The notes under the pieces were generated by a model, which saw nothing but the letters and a program-made list of their open reading frames with translations, made no database searches and had not been told where the DNA came from. From the NCBI GenBank assembly GCA_003343845.1, contig QAKK01000008.1, positions 17,847 to 81,846 on the forward strand: 64,000 nt of DNA. The letters run 5' to 3'. The position numbers were made by a program, and so were the translations under genes. Of this stretch, positions 17,611-26,074 are shown piece by piece; the first letter of the stretch is position 1; each line of letters begins with the position of its first letter. The DNA is from Oscillospiraceae bacterium (lineage in GTDB: Bacteria > Bacillota > Clostridia > Oscillospirales > CAG-272).

Positions 17611-17640
17611 ATATGTTTTCTGCCGCAGGGCAGTCCTTTC
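17611..17640 (-). promoter_or_regulatory. Shine-Dalgarno, hairpin, start arrangement at lon
   Basis: On the minus strand: GAAAGGA (17640-17634), then a 14-base hairpin CTGCC-CTGC-GGCAG (17633-17620), then nine bases to ATG 17610. The linear distance from Shine-Dalgarno to start is 23 bases, too far; with the hairpin folded out it is nine. Confidence 0.6.
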
Positions 17641-17666
17641 GCTTGACAATAAGACTTCAATTTATT

Positions 17667-17695
17667 ATTATAGCATATATACACACGGATTTCCA
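17667..17695 (-). promoter_or_regulatory. Promoter for lon
   Basis: On the minus strand TGGAAA (17695-17690), a 17-base spacer, and TATAAT (17672-17667) preceded by TGC, an extended -10. It probably drives lon and the genes after it. I saw no CIRCE or CtsR-type repeat beside it. Confidence 0.7.
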
Positions 17696-17768
17696 TAGGT
17701 TCACGAAAAATTCACGCGGTATTTTTGCGGCGCTTTGAAAAAAGTTTTGACGTTTTTTCAAAAAGCCG

Positions 17769-17797
17769 TTGACAAACGGATCCGGCTGTGGTATCAT
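17769..17797 (+). promoter_or_regulatory. Promoter for infC-rpmI-rplT
   Basis: Perfect TTGACA (17769-17774), a 17-base spacer, then TATCAT (17792-17797). The block GCTGTGGTATCATA around the -10 is identical in the rpmE promoter at 47134. Confidence 0.8.
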
Positions 17798-17803
17798 AAT
17801 CGG

Positions 17804-17940
17804 GCAAAACAAAGAAGAATGTACTCCGTTCTCACCCGGCGACGCACGTTGCCGCGGTCAATAGGCTACCGCCCGTCGGGCGGAAACTTTGGTGCGGAGA
17901 TTCTTCTCCGCATTTTTTGATTTTACTGGAGGTGTCAGCT
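17804..17940 (+). promoter_or_regulatory. infC leader with attenuator terminator
   Basis: A leader of about 137 bases lies between the promoter and infC. It holds a hairpin CCGCCC-GTC-GGGCGG (17869-17883) and an intrinsic terminator: TGCGGAGA (17893-17900), loop TTCT, TCTCCGCA (17905-17912), six T residues (17913-17918). The terminator ends 10 bases before the Shine-Dalgarno GGAGG, so it can only work as an attenuator. CTCCG at 17824-17828 could pair with its left arm as antiterminator. In Bacillus the same operon is controlled by L20 binding its leader; that mechanism here is inferred from position. Confidence 0.8.
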
Positions 17941-18459
17941 ATTAGCGCAAAGGATACGACGCAGATCAACGACGATATCCGGGTAAAGGAAGTCCGCGTG
18001 ATCGGTTCGGACGGTGAGCAGATCGGTATTTTGAAGACGGATGAGGCGCGCGAGATCGCCTATGAGAAGGGCATGGATCTTGTGCTGATTTCCCCGCAGG
18101 CAGAGCCGCCGGTATGCCGCATCATGGACTACGGCAAATACCGCTTTGAGCGCGACAAGCGTCAGAAGGAAGCAAAGAAAAAGCAGCAGATCGTCAAGGT
18201 CAAGGAAGTCCAGCTTTCCTGCCGGATTGACACACATGACTTCGAGACCCGCGTCAACCATGCGCGCAGATTCCTCGAGGGCGGCGACAAGGTCAAGGTC
18301 ATCGTCCGCTTCAAGGGACGCGAGATGGCGCACCAGGACATCGGCCGCGCGCAGCTTGAGAAGTTCATCAAGGCGTGCGAAGGGCTCGGCACATCCGAGA
18401 AGGGCATTGCGCTGGACGGCAGATTCATGTCGACCATCATCGCGCCCGTGAAAAAATAA
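17941..18459 (+). CDS. infC: Translation initiation factor IF-3, ATT start
   Basis: IF-3 binds the 30S subunit and checks start-codon pairing. The protein begins SAKDTTQINDDIRVKEVRVIG and contains AYEKGMDLVLISPQAEPPVCRIMDYGKYRFE and the C-terminal domain KVIVRFKGREMAH. ATT at 17941 is chosen as start: GGAGG lies eight bases upstream and no ATG or GTG exists at the right place; the upstream TTG at 17917 sits in the terminator T tract. Rare AUU-type starts are a known feature of infC and allow autoregulation by IF-3. It gives 172 residues. Confidence 0.96.
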   Translation: MSAKDTTQINDDIRVKEVRVIGSDGEQIGILKTDEAREIAYEKGMDLVLISPQAEPPVCRIMDYGKYRFERDKRQKEAKKKQQIVKVKEVQLSCRIDTHDFETRVNHARRFLEGGDKVKVIVRFKGREMAHQDIGRAQLEKFIKACEGLGTSEKGIALDGRFMSTIIAPVKK

Positions 18460-18534
18460 TTATAGATTCTGCGGAATTTATATAGATGTGCTTCGGCACA
18501 CCGGACTGTATACTAACTGTAAGGAGATAGAACA

Positions 18535-18729
18535 ATGGCAAAGATTAAGACTCACAAGGCTTCGGCAAAGAGATTTGACGTGACCGGCGGCGGCAAGGTA
18601 AAGATGAATCATTCCCAGCATCGTCATAAGCTCGGCATCAAGACCGCAAAGCGTAAGAGATCGCTCCGCAAGGGCGCATACCTCAGCACTTCGATGGCTC
18701 CCACCTACAAGGCGCTCATCCAGAAGTAA
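18535..18729 (+). CDS. rpmI: 50S ribosomal protein L35
   Basis: A 64-residue basic protein starting AKIKTHKASAKRFDVTGGGKV, the L35 signature. It has a strong AAGGAGATAGAACA ribosome site. The 75-base gap after infC contains a small hairpin with a UUCG tetraloop (TGTGC/GCACA, 18487-18500). It is the middle gene of infC-rpmI-rplT. Confidence 0.99.
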   Translation: MAKIKTHKASAKRFDVTGGGKVKMNHSQHRHKLGIKTAKRKRSLRKGAYLSTSMAPTYKALIQK

Positions 18730-18774
18730 TTCGCTTATCATTTCAAATCAGTTAATTTCGGAGGATTAGATAAA

Positions 18775-19128
18775 ATGGCAAGAGTTAAGGGCGCCATGAT
18801 GACGCGCAAGAGAAGAAAGAGTGTACTGAAGGCAGCGAAGGGTTACTGGGGTGCAAAGAGCAAGCACTTCAAGATGGCGAAGCAGGCGGTTCTCAAGAGC
18901 GGCAACTATGCTTTCGCCGGCAGAAAGATGAAGAAGAGAGACATGCGTTCTCTCTGGATCACGAGAATTTCGGCACAGGCTAAGGTCTGCGGCATGAACT
19001 ACTCCACTCTGATGCACGGCCTCAAGAAGGCGGGCATCGACCTCAACCGCAAGATGCTCGCTGAGATCGCAGTCTACGATAAGGACGCTTTTGCCGCTCT
19101 CGCGGAAAAAGCTAAGGCTGCGCTTTAA
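18775..19128 (+). CDS. rplT: 50S ribosomal protein L20
   Basis: The 117-residue L20 opens ARVKGAMMTRKRRKSVLKAAKG and has the expected FAGRKMKKRDMRSLWITRI. It is a primary 23S-binding assembly protein and, in Bacillus, the repressor of its own operon through the leader upstream of infC. The ribosome site is GGAGGATTAGATAAA. A strong terminator follows 10 bases later. Confidence 0.99.
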   Translation: MARVKGAMMTRKRRKSVLKAAKGYWGAKSKHFKMAKQAVLKSGNYAFAGRKMKKRDMRSLWITRISAQAKVCGMNYSTLMHGLKKAGIDLNRKMLAEIAVYDKDAFAALAEKAKAAL

Positions 19129-19137
19129 TCTATACAA

Positions 19138-19162
19138 AAACCCGGTTTTCACCGGGTTTTTT
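19138..19162 (+). terminator. Intrinsic terminator after rplT
   Basis: AAACCCGGT (19138-19146), loop TTTC, ACCGGGTTT (19151-19159), then further T residues. It closes the infC-rpmI-rplT operon. Confidence 0.93.
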
Positions 19163-19198
19163 GATGCTTAGAAAAGTTTTTTGTAAGGGGGGACGCGC

Positions 19199-20026
19199 AT
19201 GCGGGAGACGGTTCTGATCGAGAGCCGCAACAATGAGACCGTGCGGAACTACGCCAAGCTGACGGATAAAAAATACCGCAGCCGCGAACAATCGTTTCTG
19301 TGTGACGGTGCAAAGCTGTTTGCCGAGGCGGTCGCCGCAGGTGCACGCATCGAGGCAGTGCTGCTGCTTGCGGGCAGAGAGAACCCGATCATCGCGGACA
19401 CACTGGCGCGAATGCGCACGCCGGAGCTTTATAAGGACACGCGCCTCTTCAGCCTGACGCCGCCGGTTTTTGACAAATTATGCGATGAAAAATCGCCGGA
19501 CGGCGTGATCACGGTCATAAAATGTCTTGACAATTTCAGAAAAGTATATAAAATAGAAAGAAACGACGCCGAAGCAATGCGGGGCGAGAAGCTGATGCTT
19601 CTTTCGTCCGTGCGCGATCCGGGCAATCTCGGTACGATCGTCCGCAGCGCGGCGGCATTCGGCTTTGACAGGCTGATCCTCAGCGACGACTGTGCCGATC
19701 TGTATCACCCGCGCACGCTGCGCGGCGCGATGGGGGCACTCTTCCGTATGCGTGCGGATGTGGTCACGGACTTTGCGTCTGCGGTGCCTGCCCTGCGTGC
19801 GTCCGGGCGGCGCGTATACGCAGCGGAGCTGCGGGACGGCGCGCTTTCGGTGGATGAAGCCAAGCCGACGGCTGCCGACTGCTTTGTCATCGGCAATGAG
19901 GGGCACGGCATTCCGCCGGAGATTTCCGCGCTGTGCACCGGCAGCGTTTATATTCCGATCGCGCCGACCTCCGAGTCGCTCAATGCGGCGACGGCGGCGT
20001 CGATCCTTGCCTATATCCAACGGTAA
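19199..20026 (+). CDS. SpoU/TrmH family RNA 2'-O-methyltransferase
   Basis: A SPOUT methyltransferase acting on rRNA or tRNA with S-adenosylmethionine. An N-terminal L30e-like substrate-binding domain (about 1-105) is followed by the SpoU domain with SSVRDPGNLGTIVRSAAAFG (motif 1), FVIGNEGHGIP (motif 2) and IPIAPTSESLNAATAASIL (motif 3). At 275 residues it fits the RlmB/YsgA group found near rplT in Firmicutes; the exact modified base is unknown. The start follows AGGGGGGACGCGC. Confidence 0.93.
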   Translation: MRETVLIESRNNETVRNYAKLTDKKYRSREQSFLCDGAKLFAEAVAAGARIEAVLLLAGRENPIIADTLARMRTPELYKDTRLFSLTPPVFDKLCDEKSPDGVITVIKCLDNFRKVYKIERNDAEAMRGEKLMLLSSVRDPGNLGTIVRSAAAFGFDRLILSDDCADLYHPRTLRGAMGALFRMRADVVTDFASAVPALRASGRRVYAAELRDGALSVDEAKPTAADCFVIGNEGHGIPPEISALCTGSVYIPIAPTSESLNAATAASILAYIQR

Positions 20027-20055
20027 ACGATTTCTGACAGCAAAGGAGTTCTTTT

Positions 20056-21309
20056 ATGCGCGATGTGCTTTCCTGGACGTGGCTCAGCGTCCGTCTCGGC
20101 GCGGCAAGCCCGTATCTGAATCCGCTGCTCGAACACTTTGCCGCAGCCGCCGATGTGTATGCGGCGGATCATGCCGCGCTTGCGGCGGTCGAAGGACTGC
20201 CGGAGTCGGTCAGGCTGCGCCTGCTGGATAAAGATACCGACCGTGCCGAACGCATTCTCGAGGATTGCAGGCGGCTCGGCATCGGTGTGATGACCTATGA
20301 CGACCCGCGCTATCCGCGCCTGCTCAAACAGATCGCGAAACCGCCGGCGGTGCTGTATTTCGTCGGCAAACCGATCGACTTTGACCGCAAGCTCGGCGTT
20401 GCCGTGGTCGGTACGCGCACCATGACCGAATACGGGCGGGATGTGACCTACCGGTTCAGCTATGACCTTGCATCGGCGGGTGCCGTGATTGTCAGCGGAA
20501 TGGCGCTCGGCGTGGACGGCATGGCGGCAGCCGGTTCGCTGGATGCGCAGATGCCGACGGCGGTCGTGCTCGGCAGCGGTCTCGACGTGGTGTACCCGAA
20601 GATGCACACAAAGCTCTACAAGTGCATTCTGCGCGACGGTTTTGCTGTCAGCGAGTATCCGCCCGGCGCGGAGCCGGATGCACGCAATTTCCCGCAGCGC
20701 AACCGCATCATCAGTGGTCTTGCCCGCTGCGTGCTGGTGACCGAATGCCCCGAGACGAGCGGCGCGCTCATCACGGCGCGCGAGGCGCTTGCCGAGGGCA
20801 AGCCGCTCTTTGCCGTTCCGGGCGCGATCACGATGCCGGGCAGCGCCGGCACAAACGAGCTTATCAAAAGCGGCGGCGCGAAGATGGTGACGTCGCCGAC
20901 GGACATTCTCGACCTGTTTGAACCCGCTCACTTCCCGGAGCTGGACGCAAGCGCGGTCGGCGCGATGAACTACAATGCCGCAAAGGCGGAAAGTACATAC
21001 GCCGTTTCGACGAAGACAAGCAAGGTGGCATGGGCAAAGGTGCGTCGCAAAAAGCCGGAATCCGCACCCGACGACAGCCCGGACACCGTCCGCGAGAGCA
21101 GTGCGCCGAAGGTCACCGAGACCTTCGTGCCGATGTCCGAGACCGAGAAGAAGATCTACGCCTGCATTCCAGAGGAGGGGCAGGTCAGCGTGGATCTGAT
21201 CGCGGCGGGCAGCGGCGCACCCGTGCCGGATGTGCTGACCGCCCTGCTGGCACTGACCTGCAAGGGCGTGGTGCGGCAGCTCCCCGGCAACTTCTATACA
21301 AGAGTCTGA
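20056..21309 (+). CDS. dprA: DNA processing protein DprA
   Basis: DprA loads RecA on incoming single-stranded DNA in transformation. An N-terminal SAM-like region (about 1-75) leads into the Rossmann fold with VAVVGTRTMTEYG, SGMALGVDGMAA, PQRNRIISGLA and PGAITMPGSAGTNELIKSGA-like text. The C-terminal winged helix is about 350-415. The 417 residues are typical for Clostridia. It directly precedes topA, a conserved Firmicutes order. The start follows AAAGGAG. Confidence 0.96.
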   Translation: MRDVLSWTWLSVRLGAASPYLNPLLEHFAAAADVYAADHAALAAVEGLPESVRLRLLDKDTDRAERILEDCRRLGIGVMTYDDPRYPRLLKQIAKPPAVLYFVGKPIDFDRKLGVAVVGTRTMTEYGRDVTYRFSYDLASAGAVIVSGMALGVDGMAAAGSLDAQMPTAVVLGSGLDVVYPKMHTKLYKCILRDGFAVSEYPPGAEPDARNFPQRNRIISGLARCVLVTECPETSGALITAREALAEGKPLFAVPGAITMPGSAGTNELIKSGGAKMVTSPTDILDLFEPAHFPELDASAVGAMNYNAAKAESTYAVSTKTSKVAWAKVRRKKPESAPDDSPDTVRESSAPKVTETFVPMSETEKKIYACIPEEGQVSVDLIAAGSGAPVPDVLTALLALTCKGVVRQLPGNFYTRV

Positions 21310-21344
21310 CGGATCGCCGCCTGCGGCGTCCGATTGAAATAAAC

Positions 21345-21375
21345 GAAAGGAACTGCATTTTTGCAGTGTACGAAT
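21345..21375 (+). promoter_or_regulatory. Shine-Dalgarno, hairpin, start arrangement at topA
   Basis: GAAAGGA (21345-21351) is followed at once by the hairpin ACTGCA-TTTT-TGCAGT (21352-21367), then eight bases to ATG 21376. Linear spacing is 24 bases; with the hairpin folded it is eight. The same design and the same GAAAGGA occur at lon. A TTG at 21361 lies nine bases from the Shine-Dalgarno and is the competing start. Confidence 0.6.
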
Positions 21376-23658
21376 ATGGCAAATCTGGTGATTGTGGAGT
21401 CGCCTGCAAAGGCGAGCACTATCAAAGGCTATCTCGGCAGCAATTATAAGGTCGTCGCGTCCTACGGGCATGTGCGCGATCTGCCGAAAAGCTCGCTCGG
21501 CGTGGATATTGAGGACAACTTCAAGGCGCATTACATCAATATCCGCGGCAAGGGCGATCTCATCAAGGCGTTGAAGAAGGACGCCAAAGCGGCAAACAAA
21601 GTCTTTCTCGCAACCGACCCTGACCGCGAAGGAGAGGCAATTTCCTGGCATCTTGCCGCCGCGCTGGATCTCGCACCCGAGAAGTGCAGCCGTGTGGCGT
21701 TCAACGAGATTACAAAGACGGCGATCAAGGACGCGATCAAACACCCGCGCGACATCGACATTGACCTGGTCAATTCGCAGCAGGCGCGGCGCATTCTCGA
21801 CCGTATTGTCGGTTACAAGCTCAGTCCGTTCCTTTGGAAGAGCGTCAAGAGCGGTCTGTCCGCAGGTCGTGTGCAGACGGTTGCCGCGCGCATCATTGTG
21901 GAGCGCGAGGCGGAGATCCGCGCATTTGAGCCGCAGGAATACTGGACGATCGACGCGCTGCTTGATTCGCCGGACGGCAAGCCGCTGAAGGCGCGCCTGG
22001 TCGGCAAGGGGAAGAGCAAAGTGAAGCTTGCCTCCGAGGAAGATGTCAAGCGCGTGCTTGCCGAGATCGGCAGAGACCCGTTTGTCTGCACGACGGTCAA
22101 GAAGACGGCAAAGACCAAACAGCCCGCGCCCCCCTTCACGACCTCGACCATGCAGCAGGAGGCGTCCCGCAAGCTCGGCTTCCAGTCGCAGCGCATCATG
22201 CGTGTGGCGCAGGAGCTGTACGAAGGCATCAATCTCGGCGCGGAGAACGGCGGCGTTCAAGGTATTATCACCTATATGCGTACCGACTCGCTCCGCATTT
22301 CGACCGAGGCACAGGCAGCCGCGCTTGAACTGATCGGCGAAAAGTACGGCGAGGGCTATTGCCCCTCCCGCCCGCGCGTCTACAAGACCAAGGCAAACGC
22401 ACAGGACGCGCATGAAGCGATCCGCCCCTCGAATGTCAAGCTCGAACCGGCGCACATCCGCAAGTATCTCTCGAACGATCAGTATAAGCTGTATAAGCTG
22501 ATCTGGGATCGTTTTGTTGCCAGCCAGATGGCATCCGCCGTGTTGGATACCGAGACGATCGACTTCGATGCTAACGGCTATACCTTCCGCACCAGCGGCT
22601 ATACCGTCCGTTTCCAGGGCTACATGGCAGTGTATGAGGAGTCCACCGACGAGGCGCCGAAGAGTGAGAACGGCGAGGTCGGCAAGAACGAGAAGATCCC
22701 GCCGCTCACCGAAAAAGATCGCCTCACGCTCCGCGACTTCGACAGCGTCAAGCATTTTACCGAGGCGCCCCCGCGCTTCACCGAAGCGTCGCTCATTAAA
22801 TTTCTGGAGGAAAAGGGCATCGGTCGCCCGAGCACCTATACGTCGATCATCACGACGATCGTGGATCGCCGCTATGTCTCCCGCGAGGGCAGAGCCCTTG
22901 TGCCGACCTCGCTCGGCGAGGTCACGACAAAGCTCCTCATGGAGAACTTCCCCGAGGTCGTGGACTATGCGTTCACCGCGCAGATGGAGACCCGCTTTGA
23001 CGACATCGCACGCGGCGAGACCACAGCCGAAGAAGTGCTTTCCTCCTTCTACGGCGGCTTTGCAAAGTCGCTGGAGACGGCAGAGGAAAAGCTCAAGGAG
23101 AATACGATCGATCTCCCCGCGGAGGAGACAGACATCATCTGCGACAAGTGCGGCAGCCGCATGATCGTGAAGAACGGTCGCTTCGGCCGCTTTGCCGCCT
23201 GCCCGAACTACCCCGAGTGCAAGAATACAAAGCCGATCGGTTCGGACGGCAAGGAGATCGTCCGCGAGGAGAAACCGCAGGTCGTCGCCGACTTTAAGTG
23301 CGAGCTTTGCGGCGGCGATATGGTGCTGCGGAACGGCAGGTTCGGCAGTTTCTATGCCTGCATCAACTATCCGAAGTGCAAATTCACCAAGCAGCCGGCG
23401 CGCGAGATCGGCGTGGCGTGCCCCAAGTGCGGCGCACCGCTCGTCTCCAAGACCGGCAAGAAGCGCACGGTGTTCTACAGCTGCTCGCGCTATCCCGAGT
23501 GCGATTTTTCGTCCTGGGATATGCCGACAAACGAGAAGTGCCCCGACTGCGGCGGCATGCTCTTCCGCAAGAAAGGGAAGAACCAGTACGTCTGCCACAA
23601 TAAGGACTGCGGCTACAAGGCAGATGCGCCCGAGACGGGTGAGAGCGAGGAAAAGTAA
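21376..23658 (+). CDS. topA: DNA topoisomerase I
   Basis: Type IA topoisomerase that relaxes negative supercoils. Toprim starts ANLVIVESPAKASTIKGYLG with TDPDREGEAISWHL near residue 81. The active-site tyrosine lies in IITYMRTDSLRIS. Three C-terminal four-cysteine zinc ribbons start near residues 589, 643 and 686, and a fourth shorter CPDCGGMLFRKKGKN module ends the protein. ATG 21376 matches family N-termini and gives 760 residues; TTG 21361 would add five. Initiation may involve the hairpin just upstream. Confidence 0.97.
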   Translation: MANLVIVESPAKASTIKGYLGSNYKVVASYGHVRDLPKSSLGVDIEDNFKAHYINIRGKGDLIKALKKDAKAANKVFLATDPDREGEAISWHLAAALDLAPEKCSRVAFNEITKTAIKDAIKHPRDIDIDLVNSQQARRILDRIVGYKLSPFLWKSVKSGLSAGRVQTVAARIIVEREAEIRAFEPQEYWTIDALLDSPDGKPLKARLVGKGKSKVKLASEEDVKRVLAEIGRDPFVCTTVKKTAKTKQPAPPFTTSTMQQEASRKLGFQSQRIMRVAQELYEGINLGAENGGVQGIITYMRTDSLRISTEAQAAALELIGEKYGEGYCPSRPRVYKTKANAQDAHEAIRPSNVKLEPAHIRKYLSNDQYKLYKLIWDRFVASQMASAVLDTETIDFDANGYTFRTSGYTVRFQGYMAVYEESTDEAPKSENGEVGKNEKIPPLTEKDRLTLRDFDSVKHFTEAPPRFTEASLIKFLEEKGIGRPSTYTSIITTIVDRRYVSREGRALVPTSLGEVTTKLLMENFPEVVDYAFTAQMETRFDDIARGETTAEEVLSSFYGGFAKSLETAEEKLKENTIDLPAEETDIICDKCGSRMIVKNGRFGRFAACPNYPECKNTKPIGSDGKEIVREEKPQVVADFKCELCGGDMVLRNGRFGSFYACINYPKCKFTKQPAREIGVACPKCGAPLVSKTGKKRTVFYSCSRYPECDFSSWDMPTNEKCPDCGGMLFRKKGKNQYVCHNKDCGYKADAPETGESEEK

Positions 23659-24990
23659 TTGGCAGAGATCAGAATCATCGGCGCGGGGCTTGCCGGCTGC
23701 GAAGCGGCATGGCAGGCGGCAAATCGCGGCGTCAACGTCACGCTTTGTGAGATGAAGCCGAAAAAATTCACCCCCGCGCACCACAGCGAAAATTTTGCCG
23801 AGCTGGTCTGCTCCAACTCCCTCCGCTCAAATGAGCTTTCCAATGCGGTCGGTCTCCTGAAAGAGGAGATGCGCCGCCTCGGCTCACTGATGATCGAGGC
23901 GGCGGACGCCACCGCCGTTCCGGCGGGCAGTGCGCTTGCCGTGGACAGAACCGGCTTTTCGGCGTACATCACCGATAAGATCCGGAATCACCCGCACATC
24001 ACGGTTATTGAAACCGAGATCTGTGCGCTGCCGGAGGACGGTGTGACCGTTGTTGCCTCCGGTCCGCTCACATCGGACGCGCTCTCGGAGGCGATCGATC
24101 GCCGCATCGGCGGCAAAAAGCTGCATTTCTTCGATGCGGCGGCGCCCATCGTGGATTTTTCCAGTATCAATATGGACATCGCCTTTTTCGCATCACGCTA
24201 CGGCAAGGGCGAGGCGTCCTATATCAACTGTCCGATGACGAAGGAGCAGTACGACGTGTTCTATGACGCGCTGATCCACGCCAAAGAGGCGGAGCTGAAG
24301 GAATTTGACAAGGAGAGTCAGCGTGATCTGAAGGTCTTCGAGGGCTGTATGCCGGTCGAGGTCATGGCGCGCCGCGGTTATGAAACGCTCCTGTTCGGAC
24401 CGCTCAAGCCGGTCGGACTTCCCCTGCCCGCCACGGGCAAGGACGCCTATGCCGTGGTACAGCTGCGGCAGGACAATGCGGCGGGCACGATGTACAACAT
24501 CGTCGGCTTTCAGACGCATCTGACCTTCCCGGAGCAGAAGCGGGTCTTCTCGCTGATTCCGGGACTTGAAAACGCGGAGTTCATGCGCTACGGCGTGATG
24601 CATCGCAATACCTACCTGCAATCTCCGGGACTTCTGCGCCCGGACTATTCGATGATCGATGCGCCGAACCTGTTCTTTGCGGGGCAGATGACCGGTGTCG
24701 AGGGGTATGTGGAATCGGCTGCATCCGGACTTGTCGCGGGTATAAATGCGGCGTGCGCCGCACAAGATAAGCCGCGCGTGCTTTTTCCGCGCGAATGTGT
24801 GATCGGGGCAATGGCGTCCTATGTCAGCACGGGCGGCACCGGCGCTTTTGTGCCGATGAATGCGAATTTCGGTATTGTACCGCCGCTTGATACGCGCGTG
24901 AAGGGCGGCAAGAAGGTCAGAAATGAGGCGCTTGCGGCGCGTTCGCTCGCGGCGATCGACGCCTTTGCACTGACGCTGAATCAGAAGTGA
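23659..24990 (+). CDS. trmFO: TrmFO, folate-dependent tRNA uracil-54 methyltransferase
   Basis: FAD enzyme that makes ribothymidine 54 in tRNA using methylenetetrahydrofolate. The dinucleotide-binding motif IIGAGLAGCEAAWQAA is at the N-terminus. LVCSNSLRSN and the GVEGYVESAASGLVAGINAA block are diagnostic. The start is TTG, immediately after the topA stop, with GAGGAAAAG as ribosome site. The topA-trmFO order is common in Firmicutes. Length 443, as expected. Confidence 0.97.
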   Translation: MAEIRIIGAGLAGCEAAWQAANRGVNVTLCEMKPKKFTPAHHSENFAELVCSNSLRSNELSNAVGLLKEEMRRLGSLMIEAADATAVPAGSALAVDRTGFSAYITDKIRNHPHITVIETEICALPEDGVTVVASGPLTSDALSEAIDRRIGGKKLHFFDAAAPIVDFSSINMDIAFFASRYGKGEASYINCPMTKEQYDVFYDALIHAKEAELKEFDKESQRDLKVFEGCMPVEVMARRGYETLLFGPLKPVGLPLPATGKDAYAVVQLRQDNAAGTMYNIVGFQTHLTFPEQKRVFSLIPGLENAEFMRYGVMHRNTYLQSPGLLRPDYSMIDAPNLFFAGQMTGVEGYVESAASGLVAGINAACAAQDKPRVLFPRECVIGAMASYVSTGGTGAFVPMNANFGIVPPLDTRVKGGKKVRNEALAARSLAAIDAFALTLNQK

Positions 24991-25001
24991 GGAGTGTGCA
25001 C

Positions 25002-26060
25002 ATGAGAATTATCATTGATGTGATGAGCGGCGACAACGCACCGGGCGAGCTGGTTCGCGGCGCGGTCCGCTCACGGGATGAACTCGGCGTGTCCGTCGTG
25101 ATGGTCGGACACCGCGAGACGATCGAGCAGATCGCCGCCGATGACGGGCTGAATCTTTCGGATATTGAAATCGTGGACACCGATGTCGTGATCGACATGG
25201 AGGACCCCGCGCTCAGCGTTGTGCGGGATAAAAACCGTTCGTCCATGGCGATCGGTCTGCACATGCTGGCAAACGGCGAGGGCGATGCCTTCGTCAGTGC
25301 GGGCAATACCGGCGCGCTCCTTGCGGGCGCAACACTGATCGTCCGCCGTATCAAGGGCGTGCATCGCGCCGCCATCGGCACGGTCATTCCGTTCCCCGTG
25401 CCGGTGCTGCTCCTGGATTCGGGCGCGAACACCGAGGTGGATGAGAAGACGCTCCTGCAGTTTGCCGTCATGGGCTCGGCCTATATGGAAAAGCTGTATG
25501 CGCTGCCGCGCGCCCGCGTCGGACTGCTCAACAACGGCACCGAGCCGACCAAGGGAACGCCGCTCTACAAGAGCGCGCATGCCGTCCTTGCCGAATCCGA
25601 TCTGATCGACTTCGTCGGCAATGTCGAGGCAAAGGCGATCCCGTTTGACGTCTGCGACGTGCTGGTCTGCGACGGTTTTACGGGCAACATCCTGCTCAAG
25701 ACCGTGGAGGGCATGGGCAAATTTATGATACAGACGCTGAAGGGCATCCTGACCGAGAATGCCGTCACCAAAATCGGCGCACTCACGATGCGCAAGCAGC
25801 TGAAAAACATGAAGTCGCAGTTTGATACCTCCGAGCACGGCGGCGCGCCGCTGCTCGGCATCTCAAAGCCGGTCATCAAGGCGCACGGTTCGTCCGATGC
25901 CCGCGCGATCATGAACGCGGTGCGCCAGGCGGTTGCCTATACAGAGACCGGCGTGACCTACGATATCGCTGCACATGCGGGCAGCCTCCTGCAAAAGACG
26001 CCGGACACTGCGGAAAAGCCGGCGGAGACCGCACCTGCGGCGGACGGCGCCGCAGACTGA
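25002..26060 (+). CDS. plsX: Phosphate acyltransferase PlsX
   Basis: Converts acyl-ACP to acyl-phosphate, the first step of phospholipid synthesis by PlsX/PlsY. The start MRIIIDVMSGDNAPGELVRGA is the family signature with MSGD in place of the usual MGGD. SAGNTGALLAG and ELCDGFTGNILLK-like CDGFTGNILLK are present. The ATG at 25002 sits seven bases after GAGGAG; an upstream GTG at 24987 overlaps trmFO. The alanine- and proline-rich tail (last 20 residues) is probably disordered. No acpP gene follows, unlike many Firmicutes. Confidence 0.96.
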   Translation: MRIIIDVMSGDNAPGELVRGAVRSRDELGVSVVMVGHRETIEQIAADDGLNLSDIEIVDTDVVIDMEDPALSVVRDKNRSSMAIGLHMLANGEGDAFVSAGNTGALLAGATLIVRRIKGVHRAAIGTVIPFPVPVLLLDSGANTEVDEKTLLQFAVMGSAYMEKLYALPRARVGLLNNGTEPTKGTPLYKSAHAVLAESDLIDFVGNVEAKAIPFDVCDVLVCDGFTGNILLKTVEGMGKFMIQTLKGILTENAVTKIGALTMRKQLKNMKSQFDTSEHGGAPLLGISKPVIKAHGSSDARAIMNAVRQAVAYTETGVTYDIAAHAGSLLQKTPDTAEKPAETAPAADGAAD

Positions 26061-26074
26061 GAAAGGGAGACACC

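Noticed and set aside
15178..17646. 822-codon open frame on the plus strand opposite lon
   Set aside because: Mirror of the lon coding sequence with no family motifs.
17917..17940. TTG 17917 as infC start
   Set aside because: It lies at the end of the leader terminator T tract, before the Shine-Dalgarno; ATT 17941 is correctly spaced.
20011..23784. 1257-codon open frame on the minus strand opposite dprA and topA
   Set aside because: Antisense to two certain genes; composition-driven.
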